NCBI RefSeq assembly: GCF_018588585.1
Contig: NZ_JAEUFG010000015.1
Location: 1 to 64,000 of the forward strand
Origin: Bacillus sp. SM2101
GTDB taxonomy: Bacteria > Bacillota > Bacilli > Bacillales > SM2101
DNA length: 64,000 nt
Reading direction: 5' to 3'
Part shown: one piece after another, positions 9,745-20,100 of the stretch
Position numbering within the stretch: position 1 is the stretch's first letter
Layout of the letters: each line of letters opens with the position of its first letter
Position numbers and translations under genes: made by a program
Notes under the pieces: model-generated
What the model saw: the letters and a program-made list of their open reading frames with translations, nothing else
The model's database searches: none
What the model was told of the DNA's origin: nothing

Positions 9745-10068
9745 ATGGAAATTGATGTTTCTTCAAGGCTGTCATTTTTTGCCTCATTATATCAAGTAGA
9801 CGACAATCCAGAATTGGGCATGTGGCTATTATACATAACGATTTTTGCATTAAGTATTGTTGTATATAAGCTGGGCTTTGCTAAAAAACTTCCTTTGTTA
9901 AAAAATATTGTGATTTATGCTTTTTTAGCATTAGGTTGTACAGTGTTAACTTTTTTCGGGGCATTTTTACCAATGGCAGAAGGATTGTTTTTTGCAGCGG
10001 TTATTTTAATTATATATAAAATTAGATTAAATCAAGCAAAAAAGCACAAAGCAAATACTAATTCCTAG
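9745..10068 (+). CDS. ylaH: YlaH-like membrane protein
   Basis: 107-residue membrane protein with three hydrophobic helices (about 26–45, 53–71 and 76–92) and a basic, hydrophilic C-terminus. Good AAGGAGGG box before the ATG. Length, N-terminus and position after typA match the YlaH family, whose function is unknown. The next gene starts 12 bp after its stop, so the two are probably co-transcribed. Confidence 0.8.
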   Translation: MEIDVSSRLSFFASLYQVDDNPELGMWLLYITIFALSIVVYKLGFAKKLPLLKNIVIYAFLALGCTVLTFFGAFLPMAEGLFFAAVILIIYKIRLNQAKKHKANTNS

Positions 10069-10079
10069 GATGTGCAATC

Positions 10080-10370
10080 ATGAAATCATTACAAGATGCC
10101 TTGTATAATTGGTTAAGTATAAAAGTAGTTGCAGATTCGAGAAAAAATGATTCTGCTGCTCAAGATACATACGCACTTTTTACAAATATATTAGTGGATG
10201 AACATGGACTGTCAAATATTTCTGTTACTAAAGATGAAATCATGTACTATATAAGTTACTCACAAAATGGAAGTGATTTCAAAAATCGATTTCCTATAGA
10301 GTTAATTCACGTCATGTTAGATCAAATTGAACTAGAACCTGAGAAGTATATTAATTATCCTAATGAATAA
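10080..10370 (+). CDS. Small conserved-looking protein of unknown function
   Basis: 96-aa soluble acidic protein, not recognised. It starts 12 bp after ylaH without a strong ribosome binding site, which suggests translational coupling to ylaH. It is followed at once by a strong terminator, so ylaH and this gene form a unit. The sequence has a helical N-terminus (LQDALYNWLSIKVVAD) and a stretch of alternating polar and hydrophobic residues, with no cysteines or membrane segment. Confidence 0.6.
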   Translation: MKSLQDALYNWLSIKVVADSRKNDSAAQDTYALFTNILVDEHGLSNISVTKDEIMYYISYSQNGSDFKNRFPIELIHVMLDQIELEPEKYINYPNE

Positions 10371-10411
10371 AGCAAAGGTGGCTCATTACTTATGAGTCAC
10401 CTTTGCTTTAT
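10371..10411 (+). terminator. Terminator after the ylaH unit
   Basis: AGCAAAGGTGGCTCAT pairs with ATGAGTCACCTTTGCT (one G·U) over a short loop, followed by a T-rich stretch. Convergent ylaI ends about 110 bp further on. Confidence 0.8.
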
Positions 10412-10521
10412 TTAGAGCTGAATGCTGCTCGTTTTGTATAGCAAAGGATGATCAGTTTTAGGTCGTTTCACTCTTTATTGAATTGACTCCCTATTCAGTT
10501 CTACTTTTTAAAGCTTTTTTT

Positions 10522-10722
10522 CTACCACTCGTCCTCTGTTTTTTTGTCACGGTATAGGTGAAAATTTCCAGTAGCAAGCCTCATATTTGTTTTTTCTTCT
10601 ATGCGTACATAACATGGGTCACACATATATGTATGAATGGGTCTGTTTCTCAGGCGCTTTGCCTGCATCGAATCATCATCAATTGTATTTATCTGGTCAC
10701 AAAGTACACATTTCACTTTCAT
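10522..10722 (-). CDS. ylaI: DUF2197 zinc-ribbon protein YlaI
   Basis: 66-aa protein with two CxxC pairs (KCVLCDQ near residue 4 and YMCDPCY near 33) that would bind one zinc. Length and position match YlaI (DUF2197), function unknown. The start is ATG with GAGGTG upstream. It is divergent from the pyridoxamine-oxidase-fold gene, with a 94-bp gap that must hold both promoters. Confidence 0.82.
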   Translation of the reverse strand: MKVKCVLCDQINTIDDDSMQAKRLRNRPIHTYMCDPCYVRIEEKTNMRLATGNFHLYRDKKTEDEW

Positions 10723-10816
10723 TAAAGCACCTCATTAAATAATAATAATTTATTATAGTTTTATCTTACCACAAAAAAAGGTAAGATTATTGTATATATA
10801 ACTTTGGAGGTGTTTT

Positions 10817-11269
10817 ATGGCAAATCAAGTTGAACCAAAGCTAATTGAACCTTTGTTTTTGGCATTACAGAAGGAACGTTTCGTGACTATTGCGACAGTA
10901 GATCATGAAAGTGGAGGCCCTATTGTAAGCGCTATTTCATGGGTTTTTGCTCCAGATGAACAACGCATTTATTTTGCGGTAGATAATAGGTCAAGAATGT
11001 TGGAAAATATGAGCCAAAATTCACTCGTTGTTATGAATGTTATTGCCAATGAATCAACGTATGCTATTACAGGGCATGCTTCTGTTAAGGAAAATAAAAT
11101 AGAAAGTATACCACTAAAGCTTGCACGAGTAGAAATACAAATTTCTGAAGTTCGGGATGTTATGTTCTATGGTTCAAAAATTACTAAGGAACCTAAGTAT
11201 GAAAAAACCTATGATGAAAAAGCAGCTGCGAAACTAGATAAACAAGTAATGGATGCTTTGAAAAAGTAG
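10817..11269 (+). CDS. Pyridoxamine 5'-phosphate oxidase-fold protein
   Basis: 150-aa split-barrel flavin-binding protein. The N-terminal segment (RFVTIATVDHESGGPIVSA followed by WVF, then IYFAVDNRSRM) is typical of the general PPOX family, which binds FMN or F420. The specific reaction is unknown. Start ATG after GGAGGTG. It is inserted between ylaI and ylaJ relative to the B. subtilis order and ends in a GC-rich terminator. Confidence 0.75.
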   Translation: MANQVEPKLIEPLFLALQKERFVTIATVDHESGGPIVSAISWVFAPDEQRIYFAVDNRSRMLENMSQNSLVVMNVIANESTYAITGHASVKENKIESIPLKLARVEIQISEVRDVMFYGSKITKEPKYEKTYDEKAAAKLDKQVMDALKK

Positions 11270-11309
11270 GACTAACTTAACTTAGAATGCAATGTACGGA
11301 AGCGGAGTA

Positions 11310-11348
11310 GACAGGGGAGGGAACACTCGGCCGCCCCCTGCTTTTTTG
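11310..11348 (+). terminator. Terminator after the PPOX-fold gene
   Basis: CAGGGGAGG pairs with CCGCCCCTG with one mismatch, followed by a six-T run. ylaJ converges from the other side, 12 bp away. Confidence 0.7.
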
Positions 11349-11358
11349 CTTAATTTGT

Positions 11359-11958
11359 TTAGCCTTGTTGTTCTTCAGACTCCTCTATTTGTTCCTTTTC
11401 TAGCTCCTGTTTGTCTTTGTCGTTAAGTTCTCTGTTTGGTTTTTTTGTTGGATCTATTTTTCTATTTGTTTCGATAAGGTCGTTGGGAACTTCAGGCATG
11501 ACTCTATTAACGATTGCAGATAGTTCATCCATAATTCCTTTAATAGGGTGACCATTCCTTATATCTGTTGCCATTTGTTTTAACCTAACATTCGTATCTG
11601 GATCCGCTATCACAATGGCATTTGCACCGTAAGGGTCTTTTTTTAAGCTTTCAGCGACTGAATACTTAATCGTACTAACCTTGGACCTATCCAATTGTGA
11701 ATTGACATCGATTCCTACGACAGCAAAGTCACCTAATACAATAGCTGTTGCATCATTAACATTAGGTATGCTACTAGCTAAATCCACTAAATGTTTAGCC
11801 GCTTCCTGCCCGTTTTTTATTTCTTTCGTTTCGTTTGTTGTATTTTTAACATTTATCATTTCAGGTGAATTCTTATGATCATTTGTTTGTTGATTCATGG
11901 TACAGCCTATTAATGTGAATAATGCGATAACAATAGTTATGAGTAATTTTCTTGTCAT
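11359..11958 (-). CDS. ylaJ: YhcN/YlaJ-family sporulation lipoprotein
   Basis: Exported lipoprotein of 199 aa. A signal peptide with lipobox LIGC gives an acylated cysteine near residue 19. The YhcN/YlaJ domain follows (DATAIVLGDFAVVGIDVN region), and the tail is very acidic. The family is found in the spore inner membrane and linked to germination and spore resistance. The ATG at 11958 fits AAGGAG at eight bases; an upstream GTG overlaps that box and is rejected. Confidence 0.85.
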   Translation of the reverse strand: MTRKLLITIVIALFTLIGCTMNQQTNDHKNSPEMINVKNTTNETKEIKNGQEAAKHLVDLASSIPNVNDATAIVLGDFAVVGIDVNSQLDRSKVSTIKYSVAESLKKDPYGANAIVIADPDTNVRLKQMATDIRNGHPIKGIMDELSAIVNRVMPEVPNDLIETNRKIDPTKKPNRELNDKDKQELEKEQIEESEEQQG

Positions 11959-12184
11959 CGTTATCACTCCTTAGTTTTGAATTTGAATAGCTTATATATT
12001 CTTTGTGATAAACAATTTGATTTTATTGTTTATTTAACCTTCTATCTTTATACGTCCAGACATATATTTTATCAAGCCGTCTAATAGTTTAACACGATAT
12101 TGAAGGTACTCTTTGAACACACACGATAAGAGGTTCTGATGTATCTGATAGAACTGAATTATATCCATACAGGGAGGCGGAGGG

Positions 12185-13513
12185 TTGGATAAGATCTACG
12201 TGTTAGATACAAATGTTTTACTTCAAGACCCACATTCAATTTTTACATTTGGAAATAATGAAGTTGTCATCCCAGCTGTTGTTTTAGAAGAAGTTGATTC
12301 AAAAAAACGCTATATGGATGAAGTTGGGAGAAATGCAAGACAAGTATCTAAGTTAGTGGATAGCTTTCGGTTAAGTGGAAAACTTCATGAAAAGATTTCA
12401 TTAGAGAATGGTGGTGTTCTTAGAATTGAATTGAATCACCGTTCTTTTCAGCAACTACAAGATATTTTCGTAGAAAAAACAAATGATAATCGTATATTGG
12501 CAGTTGCCAAAAATTTATCAATCGAGGAACAAAACAAAGAAAATGGCAGGTCAGTCATCCTAGTTAGCAAAGATGCTTTAGTTAGAGTAAAAGCGGATGT
12601 GTTGGGATTAAATGCGGAAGACTTTTTAAGTGATAGAGTAGTTGATATTGGTCATATTTACTCAGGTTTTACTGATTTATTTGCAAGTACCGAGGATTTT
12701 CAACAGTTTTATAATAAAGGCGATCTAACATTAGCTGAAAATAGTAGTAACCAATTATATCCAAACCAATTTATTATTATGAAGGACTCATCTGGTGGTT
12801 CAGCATCTGCAGTTGGGATGATCAATGAGAAAGAGCAAAAAATTAGTAAATTGGTCTTTTTACAAGAACATGTCTGGGGGATAAAGCCTCGTAACGTCCA
12901 GCAGATGATGGCTTTAGAATTATTGCTAAGAGAAGATATATCACTCGTTACATTAATTGGTAAAGCGGGGACAGGTAAGACGTTACTTACGTTAGCAGCG
13001 GGACTTTTACAAACAGAGGATTTATGTATATATAAAAAATTATTAGTTGCAAGGCCCATTGTACCTGTTGGTAAAGATATTGGTTTTCTACCTGGGGAAA
13101 AGCAAGAAAAACTGCGACCGTGGATGCAACCCATCTTTGATAATTTAGAATACTTATTTAATACAAAGAAACCAGGTGAATTAGATGCGATCCTTGCTGG
13201 GCTAGGATCAATTGAAGTGGAAGCACTAACTTATATACGTGGAAGAAGTATACCAGAACAGTTCATCATTATTGATGAAGCTCAAAATTTAACGAAGCAT
13301 GAAATTAAAACAATTTTAACAAGAGTTGGGGAAGGAAGTAAGATAGTGCTCATGGGTGATCCTGAGCAAATAGATCATCCTTATTTGGATGAATACAATA
13401 ATGGCTTAACTTATGTCGTAGAAAAGTTTAAAAATGAAAGAATTGCAGGGCATGTGAAACTCATAAAAGGAGAACGTTCCAAAATAGCGCAATTAGCAGC
13501 TGATATATTATGA
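12185..13513 (+). CDS. ylaK: PIN domain–PhoH ATPase (YlaK)
   Basis: 442-aa fusion of an N-terminal PIN ribonuclease domain (LDTNVLLQDP at 7–16, EEVD, NDNRILAVA) and a C-terminal PhoH-type ATPase with Walker A GKAGTGKT (about 259–266), IIDEAQNL and MGDPEQID. Such PhoH2-like proteins are proposed RNA helicases with RNase activity. TTG start directly after GGGAGGCGG. Matches B. subtilis ylaK in place and architecture. Confidence 0.9.
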   Translation: MDKIYVLDTNVLLQDPHSIFTFGNNEVVIPAVVLEEVDSKKRYMDEVGRNARQVSKLVDSFRLSGKLHEKISLENGGVLRIELNHRSFQQLQDIFVEKTNDNRILAVAKNLSIEEQNKENGRSVILVSKDALVRVKADVLGLNAEDFLSDRVVDIGHIYSGFTDLFASTEDFQQFYNKGDLTLAENSSNQLYPNQFIIMKDSSGGSASAVGMINEKEQKISKLVFLQEHVWGIKPRNVQQMMALELLLREDISLVTLIGKAGTGKTLLTLAAGLLQTEDLCIYKKLLVARPIVPVGKDIGFLPGEKQEKLRPWMQPIFDNLEYLFNTKKPGELDAILAGLGSIEVEALTYIRGRSIPEQFIIIDEAQNLTKHEIKTILTRVGEGSKIVLMGDPEQIDHPYLDEYNNGLTYVVEKFKNERIAGHVKLIKGERSKIAQLAADIL

Positions 13514-13514
13514 A

Positions 13515-13546
13515 GGAGCACCATCTTATTAAGATGGTGCTCCAGT
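13515..13546 (+). terminator. Hairpin after ylaK
   Basis: GGAGCACCATCTT pairs perfectly with AAGATGGTGCTCC over a three-base loop, directly after the ylaK stop. The following sequence is only moderately T-rich. Confidence 0.65.
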
Positions 13547-13706
13547 TGTGTTTAGCGATCATTTAACCACTTTTTCTTTTGTGTTAGGTGCATTTTTACA
13601 TGCTACCTTGTTGAAGATATATATGATTGTCATCGTTGCACAACAGGAAAAATGCTACGGACTCAATGTAAGACCTTGCGCTTCTCAATAAATGTAGGAA
13701 ACAGTC

Positions 13707-14201
13707 TTATTTAACAATGAACTTTCTTATATGTGTGATCGGGCTTTCCTTGTTAGACCCATCAGCAAAATATATATGTATTGGCCCATTATCTTTTAAA
13801 GGCTCTCCGTTGTTGGAAAAAGCTAAAATAGCATCTGCAGCTTGTGAGAGTGAGATTGTAATGGTTTCTGTGTGAGTAACTATATCTAATGCTGTAGCAT
13901 TTTGTAGCGGCTGTGCATTTTCTAAAAAATGTTTAAGTAAAATACCGAATGAACCAGTTAAAACTTTTTCCTTCTCAAATTTTTTTTCCGTTTGTAATGT
14001 AGGTGGTGAAATCGCCCCTTCGCTGATTTCACGTTCCCATTGCTTTGAAACATTTGTTACATTACCTTCAGACTTATCTTCCTCTTTATTTGAAGAAAAG
14101 AACGATTTTAAATTAATTCGTCTGTCATCAAATATCCATACTGCGGGATCAAGTGTGATGTTATATGCTACATTGCCTTCTATCATTACAATTGATGTCA
14201 C
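13707..14201 (-). CDS. ylaL: YlaL-like conserved protein
   Basis: 164-aa protein matching the position and length of B. subtilis YlaL. A globular N-terminus (DPAVWIFDDRRI) is followed by a low-complexity charged middle (about residues 40–80) and a conserved C-terminal half. No signal peptide or membrane segment; no function can be read from the sequence. The GTG at 14201 is chosen because AAAGG lies nine bases upstream; a TTG three codons earlier is too close to that box. Confidence 0.7.
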   Translation of the reverse strand: MTSIVMIEGNVAYNITLDPAVWIFDDRRINLKSFFSSNKEEDKSEGNVTNVSKQWEREISEGAISPPTLQTEKKFEKEKVLTGSFGILLKHFLENAQPLQNATALDIVTHTETITISLSQAADAILAFSNNGEPLKDNGPIHIYFADGSNKESPITHIRKFIVK

Positions 14202-14337
14202 TAGAATCAACCTTTCTACTTATTTCATTAGCAAAAGTATAGCGTGTTTTTAAATAATTGTCATTAGTACATCATGAAACGTTCAGACCTGGACAAGATA
14301 AATATACACTAACAGTGAGAAACTAAGGAGAGATATT

Positions 14338-15267
14338 ATGGCTTGTAAATCCGCTAGTGAATTAGAGCGAACTGTTAATGCAGCTAGAGAATGTATACAG
14401 TATGGTAATGTGGCAGCATACATACCCGCATTAGCTAAAGCTAATAAAGAAGATTTAGCTATAGCTCTATATTATCCTGATGGTACGTGCAATTCTGCTG
14501 GAGATGTGAATAAAAGGTTTACTTTGCAAAGTATATCAAAGGTAATTAGTTTAGCATTAGCACTAATGGAGCATGGAGAAAAATATGTTTTTTCTAAAGT
14601 GGGGATGGAGCCAACTGGTGACCCCTTTCATTCAATTGCTAAGCTAGAAACAACAGTTCCTTCCAAACCTTTAAACCCAATGATAAATGCAGGTGCTTTA
14701 GCCGTAACAAACATGATAAGCGGTAACACAGCAAGTGAACAAATTAATAATTTTATATCATTTGTCCGTAAACTTACAGGTGGTGATCATATCTCCTATT
14801 CGTCTGAGGTTGCGGATTCAGAGTTTCATACAGCATATCTAAATCGATCTTTAGGTTACTATATGAAAGAACATGGGATTATAAATGGAGATATTGAACG
14901 GTTATTGGATGTATACACGAAACAATGTGCAATAAATATTAATTGTATTGAATTAGCGAAAATAGCATTAGTTTTTGCGTTTGATGGTACCAATCCATGC
15001 ACAGGAGAGAGAATCATTCCTGCACAAATAGCGAGAATATGTAAAACTTTTATGGTTACATGTGGAATGTATAATGCATCTGGAGAGTTTGCAATCAAAA
15101 TAGGCTTACCTGCAAAGAGTGGCGTTTCTGGAGGAATTCTTGCAGTGTTACCTAATAAATTTGGAATTGGTATCTATGGACCATCTTTAGATGATAAAGG
15201 TAATAGCATTGCTGGACTAAAGATGCTAGAAATACTTTCCACAACATTCAAGTTCAGTATATTTTAG
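14338..15267 (+). CDS. glsA: Glutaminase (YlaM type)
   Basis: Serine-dependent beta-lactamase-fold glutaminase that hydrolyses glutamine to glutamate and ammonia, 309 aa, the normal length. The catalytic Ser65-x-x-Lys68 lies in QSISKVI, with NPMINAGALA and, near the C-terminus, AKSGVSGG as further family motifs. ATG start with AAGGAGAG. Position between ylaL and ylaN matches ylaM (glsA2). Confidence 0.93.
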   Translation: MACKSASELERTVNAARECIQYGNVAAYIPALAKANKEDLAIALYYPDGTCNSAGDVNKRFTLQSISKVISLALALMEHGEKYVFSKVGMEPTGDPFHSIAKLETTVPSKPLNPMINAGALAVTNMISGNTASEQINNFISFVRKLTGGDHISYSSEVADSEFHTAYLNRSLGYYMKEHGIINGDIERLLDVYTKQCAININCIELAKIALVFAFDGTNPCTGERIIPAQIARICKTFMVTCGMYNASGEFAIKIGLPAKSGVSGGILAVLPNKFGIGIYGPSLDDKGNSIAGLKMLEILSTTFKFSIF

Positions 15268-15363
15268 TATTGAAAAATCGCTTTTTTCTTGCTTTTTTCC
15301 TTTTTTCACGGTAATATTTATAGATAGGATTGGGGTAGTCGCTCGTGAACGGAGGGATTAATT

Positions 15364-15645
15364 TTGACGGCTGAAATTGCAACAAATGAACGTGAAAAAG
15401 CATACAGTCTCTTAAAAGCTGATGCTGCAAAAATACTGAAGTTAATAAAAGTTCAAATGGATAACTTAACGATGCCGCAGTGTCCATTATATGAAGAAGT
15501 ACTAGATACGCAAATGTTTGGCTTATCTAGAGAAATAGATTTTGCAGTAAGGTTAAGGCTTATAGAAGAACAACAGGGTAAAGAGTTACTGGATGAATTA
15601 GAGAAGGAGCTTTCTTCCCTACATGAAGCATCGACGAAAAAATAA
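15364..15645 (+). CDS. ylaN: UPF0358 family protein YlaN
   Basis: 93-aa helical protein. YlaN is essential under ordinary conditions in B. subtilis and linked to iron homeostasis through the Fur regulator. Length, the [20 protein letters not shown] region, TTG start after GGAGGGA, and placement before ftsW all agree. It has its own terminator, so it is probably not in one transcript with ftsW. Confidence 0.9.
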   Translation: MTAEIATNEREKAYSLLKADAAKILKLIKVQMDNLTMPQCPLYEEVLDTQMFGLSREIDFAVRLRLIEEQQGKELLDELEKELSSLHEASTKK

Positions 15646-15653
15646 TATGCATT

Positions 15654-15687
15654 AACTCAAACTATGAAGATGGTTTGAGTTTTTTTA
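15654..15687 (+). terminator. Terminator after ylaN
   Basis: AACTCAAAC pairs with GTTTGAGTT, followed by a run of Ts. Confidence 0.8.
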
Positions 15688-15807
15688 TAAACATTACATA
15701 TCTTAGAATATTCAGTTTTTAACAAAACGTCAAAGGTTTTTCGTAGTTTAATGGAGAATAATATTTATAAAAGTTTTTGTATTAATATGTAGTTAGGAAG
15801 AGGATAT

Positions 15808-17034
15808 ATGATAAAAAAAATGTTCAAATCATATGATTATTCAATTGTAGTTGCTGTATTGCTATTGAGTGTCTTTGGATTATTGATGATATATAGTTCC
15901 AGTACTGTTATATCGGTAACAAGGTATGATGAATATACAGGTGGGCAAAGTGACTTTTTTTTTCAGCAACAAAAAAAATGGCTAATAATTGGTTTTATAG
16001 CATTTCTATCGACCATGATCTTTCCGTATAAAGCGTATGCATCAAAAAAGATTCTTCAAGGCATTGTGTTAGGTATTATTGCCTTGTTAATATTTGTATT
16101 CTTTTTAGGTCACACAGCTGGTAATGCCCAAAGTTGGTTAAAGTTAGGTATTATTCGATTACAACCATCAGAGTTTGCTAAGATGGCTGTCATTATATAT
16201 CTAGCTGCTGCATATTCAAAAAAGCAATCATACATAAATCAATTTGATAGGGCAGTTTTGCCACCAATAATTTTTGTGGGATTTATTTGTATTTTGGTTG
16301 TTCTACAGCCTGATATTGGGACAGCTACTATCATTGCAATGATTGCGACCACAATAATTATGTCATCTGGTATGGGGATAAAAAATTTAATTAAACTAGG
16401 TATGTTAGCTCTTGCTGGCTTAATTTTAATTACACCTATATTCGTTATTTTCTCGAATCAGATTTTTACAGAAAAAAGGCTGGGGCGACTTTATGGTTAT
16501 TTAGATCCGTTTGCAAATGAGGATATAGTTGGTGGTGGTTACCAGCTAGTTAATTCGTACATAGCTATAGGGTTAGGAGGTTTAAACGGTTTAGGACTTG
16601 GAGAAAGTATTCAGAAGTTTGGTTATTTACCGGAATCTCATACAGACTTTATTATGGCTATTATCGCAGAAGAGTTAGGATTGTTTGGAGTTACCTTTGT
16701 GTTATTTTTATTATTGTTTATTATCCTAAAGGGATTTCTTATTGCTCGAAAAAGCAACGATCCATTTGGCAGTTTACTTGCTATTGGCATTTCGTCAATG
16801 ATAGGTATTCAAACCTTCATTAACTTAGGCGGGGTAACCGGCTTAATTCCGATTACAGGTGTTCCACTACCTTTTATTAGTTACGGTGGGTCATCATTTT
16901 TATTATTAATGATTTCAATGGGAATTCTAGTTAATATATCGATGTTTGTTAATCGTCAATTGGATAAACCACAAGAAATGAATGAGCAACCAATTAAGCA
17001 CCAACAAACTTTCCGAAAACCAATTTCATATTAA
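15808..17034 (+). CDS. ftsW: Cell division SEDS protein FtsW
   Basis: Polytopic SEDS glycosyltransferase (408 aa, about ten membrane helices) that polymerises lipid II at the septum with the class B PBP encoded later in this window (pbpB). Motifs: LLMIYSSS near the N-terminus, the LQPSEFAK and LQPDIGTA loops, and GVPLPFISYGGSS near the C-terminus. ATG start with AGGAAGAGG. The place between ylaN and pycA is that of B. subtilis ftsW (ylaO). Confidence 0.93.
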   Translation: MIKKMFKSYDYSIVVAVLLLSVFGLLMIYSSSTVISVTRYDEYTGGQSDFFFQQQKKWLIIGFIAFLSTMIFPYKAYASKKILQGIVLGIIALLIFVFFLGHTAGNAQSWLKLGIIRLQPSEFAKMAVIIYLAAAYSKKQSYINQFDRAVLPPIIFVGFICILVVLQPDIGTATIIAMIATTIIMSSGMGIKNLIKLGMLALAGLILITPIFVIFSNQIFTEKRLGRLYGYLDPFANEDIVGGGYQLVNSYIAIGLGGLNGLGLGESIQKFGYLPESHTDFIMAIIAEELGLFGVTFVLFLLLFIILKGFLIARKSNDPFGSLLAIGISSMIGIQTFINLGGVTGLIPITGVPLPFISYGGSSFLLLMISMGILVNISMFVNRQLDKPQEMNEQPIKHQQTFRKPISY

Positions 17035-17067
17035 ATCCATCGTATGTCACAATATGTGCTAACACTG

Positions 17068-17097
17068 TTGCACTATTTTTTCATAACTTATTATACT
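17068..17097 (+). promoter_or_regulatory. Putative sigma-A promoter of pycA
   Basis: TTGCAC at 17068–17073 and TATACT at 17092–17097, spaced by 18 bp, 22 bp before the pycA start codon. The short leader makes this tentative. Confidence 0.5.
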
Positions 17098-17119
17098 TAC
17101 ACAGTCAAGGGGGAAAACA

Positions 17120-20100
17120 ATGAAAACAAATCGTCGCATCAAGAAACTACTAGTAGCAAATCGTGGAGAAATTGCGATCCGAGTATTTAGAGCTTGTACA
17201 GAACTAAACATTCGTACTGTAGCGATTTATTCAAAGGAAGATACTGGATCTTTTCATCGATATAAAGCAGATGAAGCTTATCTTGTAGGTGAAGGAAAAA
17301 AACCAATTGACGCATATCTGGATATCGAAAACATTATTGATATTGCAAAAACTAACAATATTGACGCAATTCACCCTGGATATGGATTTTTGTCTGAGAA
17401 CATTAATTTTGCTAGGCGATGTGAGGAAGAAGGGATTATATTTGTCGGGCCTCAATCGAAGCACTTAGATATGTTTGGAGACAAGGTAAAAGCAAGAGAT
17501 CAAGCTGTTTTAGCTGATATTCCTGTTATCCCAGGTAGTGATGGTCCAGTTAATAGTGTTGAAGATGTGGAGTTATTTGGTAAAACCCATGGTTATCCAA
17601 TTATCATTAAGGCTTCCTTAGGTGGTGGTGGACGTGGGATGAGAATTGTTCGCAGTGAAGCAGGAGTCAAAGAATCTTACGACCGTGCGAAATCTGAAGC
17701 GAAGGCTGCCTTTGGTAATGATGAAGTATACGTAGAAAAATTGATAGAACTTCCAAAGCATATTGAAGTACAAATACTAGGGGATCATGAGGGTAATATT
17801 GTTCATTTGTTCGAACGAGATTGTTCTGTACAGCGTCGTCATCAAAAGGTTGTAGAAATTGCACCTAGTATTAGTTTGTCAGAAAAGCTAAGAGATGATA
17901 TTTGTCAGGCCGCTGTAAAACTAATGAAGAATGTTGATTATATAAATGCTGGTACAGTTGAATTTCTAGTATCGGGAGGAGAGTTCTATTTTATTGAAGT
18001 CAATCCTAGAGTGCAGGTGGAGCATACAATAACTGAGATGATTACAGGTATTGATATTGTACAATCTCAAATTCTTATAGCTGAGGGACAAGGGCTTCAT
18101 AGTGATAAAGTAGGGATTCCTAGTCAAGAGCAAATTATTACTCATGGCTTTGCAATTCAATCTCGTGTTACTACGGAAGATCCATTGAATAACTTCATGC
18201 CAGACACAGGTAAGATTATGGCATATCGATCTGGCGGAGGCTTTGGAGTACGCTTAGATGCGGGTAATGGATTTCAAGGAGCGGTTATTACGCCCCATTA
18301 CGATTCACTCTTAGTCAAGCTATCAACGTGGGCTTTAACTTTTGAACAAGCTGCTGCAAAAATGGTTCGAAATTTAAGAGAATTTCGAATACGTGGTATT
18401 AAAACAAATATACCGTTTTTGGAAAACGTAGTTAAACACCAAAAATTCCTGACAGGTGAATATGACACTTCATTTATAGATACGTCACCAGAATTATTTG
18501 TATTTCCGAAGCGAAAAGATAGAGGAACTAAAATGCTTTCATATATCGGAACGGTGACTGTCAATGGTTTCCCAGGAGTAGAAAAAAGAAAGAAGCCAGT
18601 ATTTGATAAACCTCTAATTCCTAAATTAAAGAGCTCAGAGCAAATGCCATCAGGTACAAAGCAAATTCTTAATGATTTTGGTGCTGACGGACTTGTTCAT
18701 TGGATTCAAGAGCAAAAGCAAGTGTTGCTCACAGATACCACTTTCCGTGATGCTCATCAATCTTTATTAGCAACAAGATTCCGTACAAATGATTTAAAGC
18801 AAATTGCCGAACCAACAGCTCGCTTAATTCCTGATTTATTTTCAATGGAGATGTGGGGAGGAGCGACATTCGATGTGGCGTATCGGTTCTTGAAAGAAGA
18901 TCCGTGGGAACGTTTATTAACATTAAGAGAAAAAGTACCGAATGTATTATTTCAGATGCTACTCCGAGCATCAAATGCAGTTGGTTATAAAAATTATCCA
19001 GATAATGTAATTCGTGAATTCGTAGAGAAATCATCTCATGCAGGAATTGATGTTTTTAGAATATTTGATAGTCTAAACTGGGTAGAAGGAATGAGGCTTG
19101 CGATAGACTCAGTTCGTCAAAATGGGAAGATCGCTGAAGCAGCAATTTGCTATACAGGTGATATTACTGATCCAACTCGTACGAAGTATGATTTAACATA
19201 TTACAAAAACCTTGCTAAAGAGTTAGAGCAATCAGGTGCACATATATTAGGCATTAAAGATATGGCAGGTTTGTTAAAACCTCAGGCAGCCTATGAACTA
19301 ATTTCATCCCTGAAAGAAACAATTGATATTCCTATCCATTTACATACGCATGATACGAGTGGTAATGGAATTTTGATGTATTCAAAAGCAATAGATGCAG
19401 GGGTTGACATTGTAGATGTAGCTATGGGCTCAATGGCAGGGTTAACGAGTCAACCTAGTGCAAGTACGCTATGTTATGCATTAGAAGGGTCTGACAGAAT
19501 GCCAACAGCAGACATCAATGGTTTAGAGCAGTTATCTCAATATTGGGAAGGTGTCCGAAGTTATTACCAAGATTTTGAAAGCGGAATGAAAGCCCCACAT
19601 TCAGAAGTATATATTCATGAAATGCCAGGTGGTCAATATAGTAATTTACAACAACAAGCTAAAGCTGTGGGACTTGGAGAAAGATGGCAAGAAGTCAAAC
19701 GTATGTATCGAAGAGTAAATGATATGTTTGGTGATATTGTTAAAGTTACCCCATCATCTAAAGTTGTTGGTGATATGGCGCTGTATATGGTGCAAAATAA
19801 CTTATCTGAAGAGGATGTTTATGAACGAGGAGAGACGTTAGATTTCCCTGATTCTGTAGTTGAGTTGTTTTCTGGGTCATTAGGTCAGCCTTATGGTGGA
19901 TTTCCGAAAGAATTACAACGCTTAATTCTAAAAGGACGTGAACCAATAACTGATAGACCGGGTGAACATATTGAGTCAGTTGATTTTTTTGCGATAAAAG
20001 AACAGCTGTTTCATACATTAAATAGGCAAGTAACTGATTTTGATGCCATCGCATATGCATTATATCCAAAAGTGTTTATGGATTACATTAAAACAGGCGA

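Noticed and set aside
10420-10515. Further copy of the dispersed repeat between the ylaH unit and ylaI
   Set aside because: Only weak partial resemblance (GAGCTGAATGCTG); neither end nor core can be matched.
12709-13134. Long antisense frame inside ylaK
   Set aside because: Opposite strand of a conserved PhoH gene whose motifs explain the sequence; no start signal.
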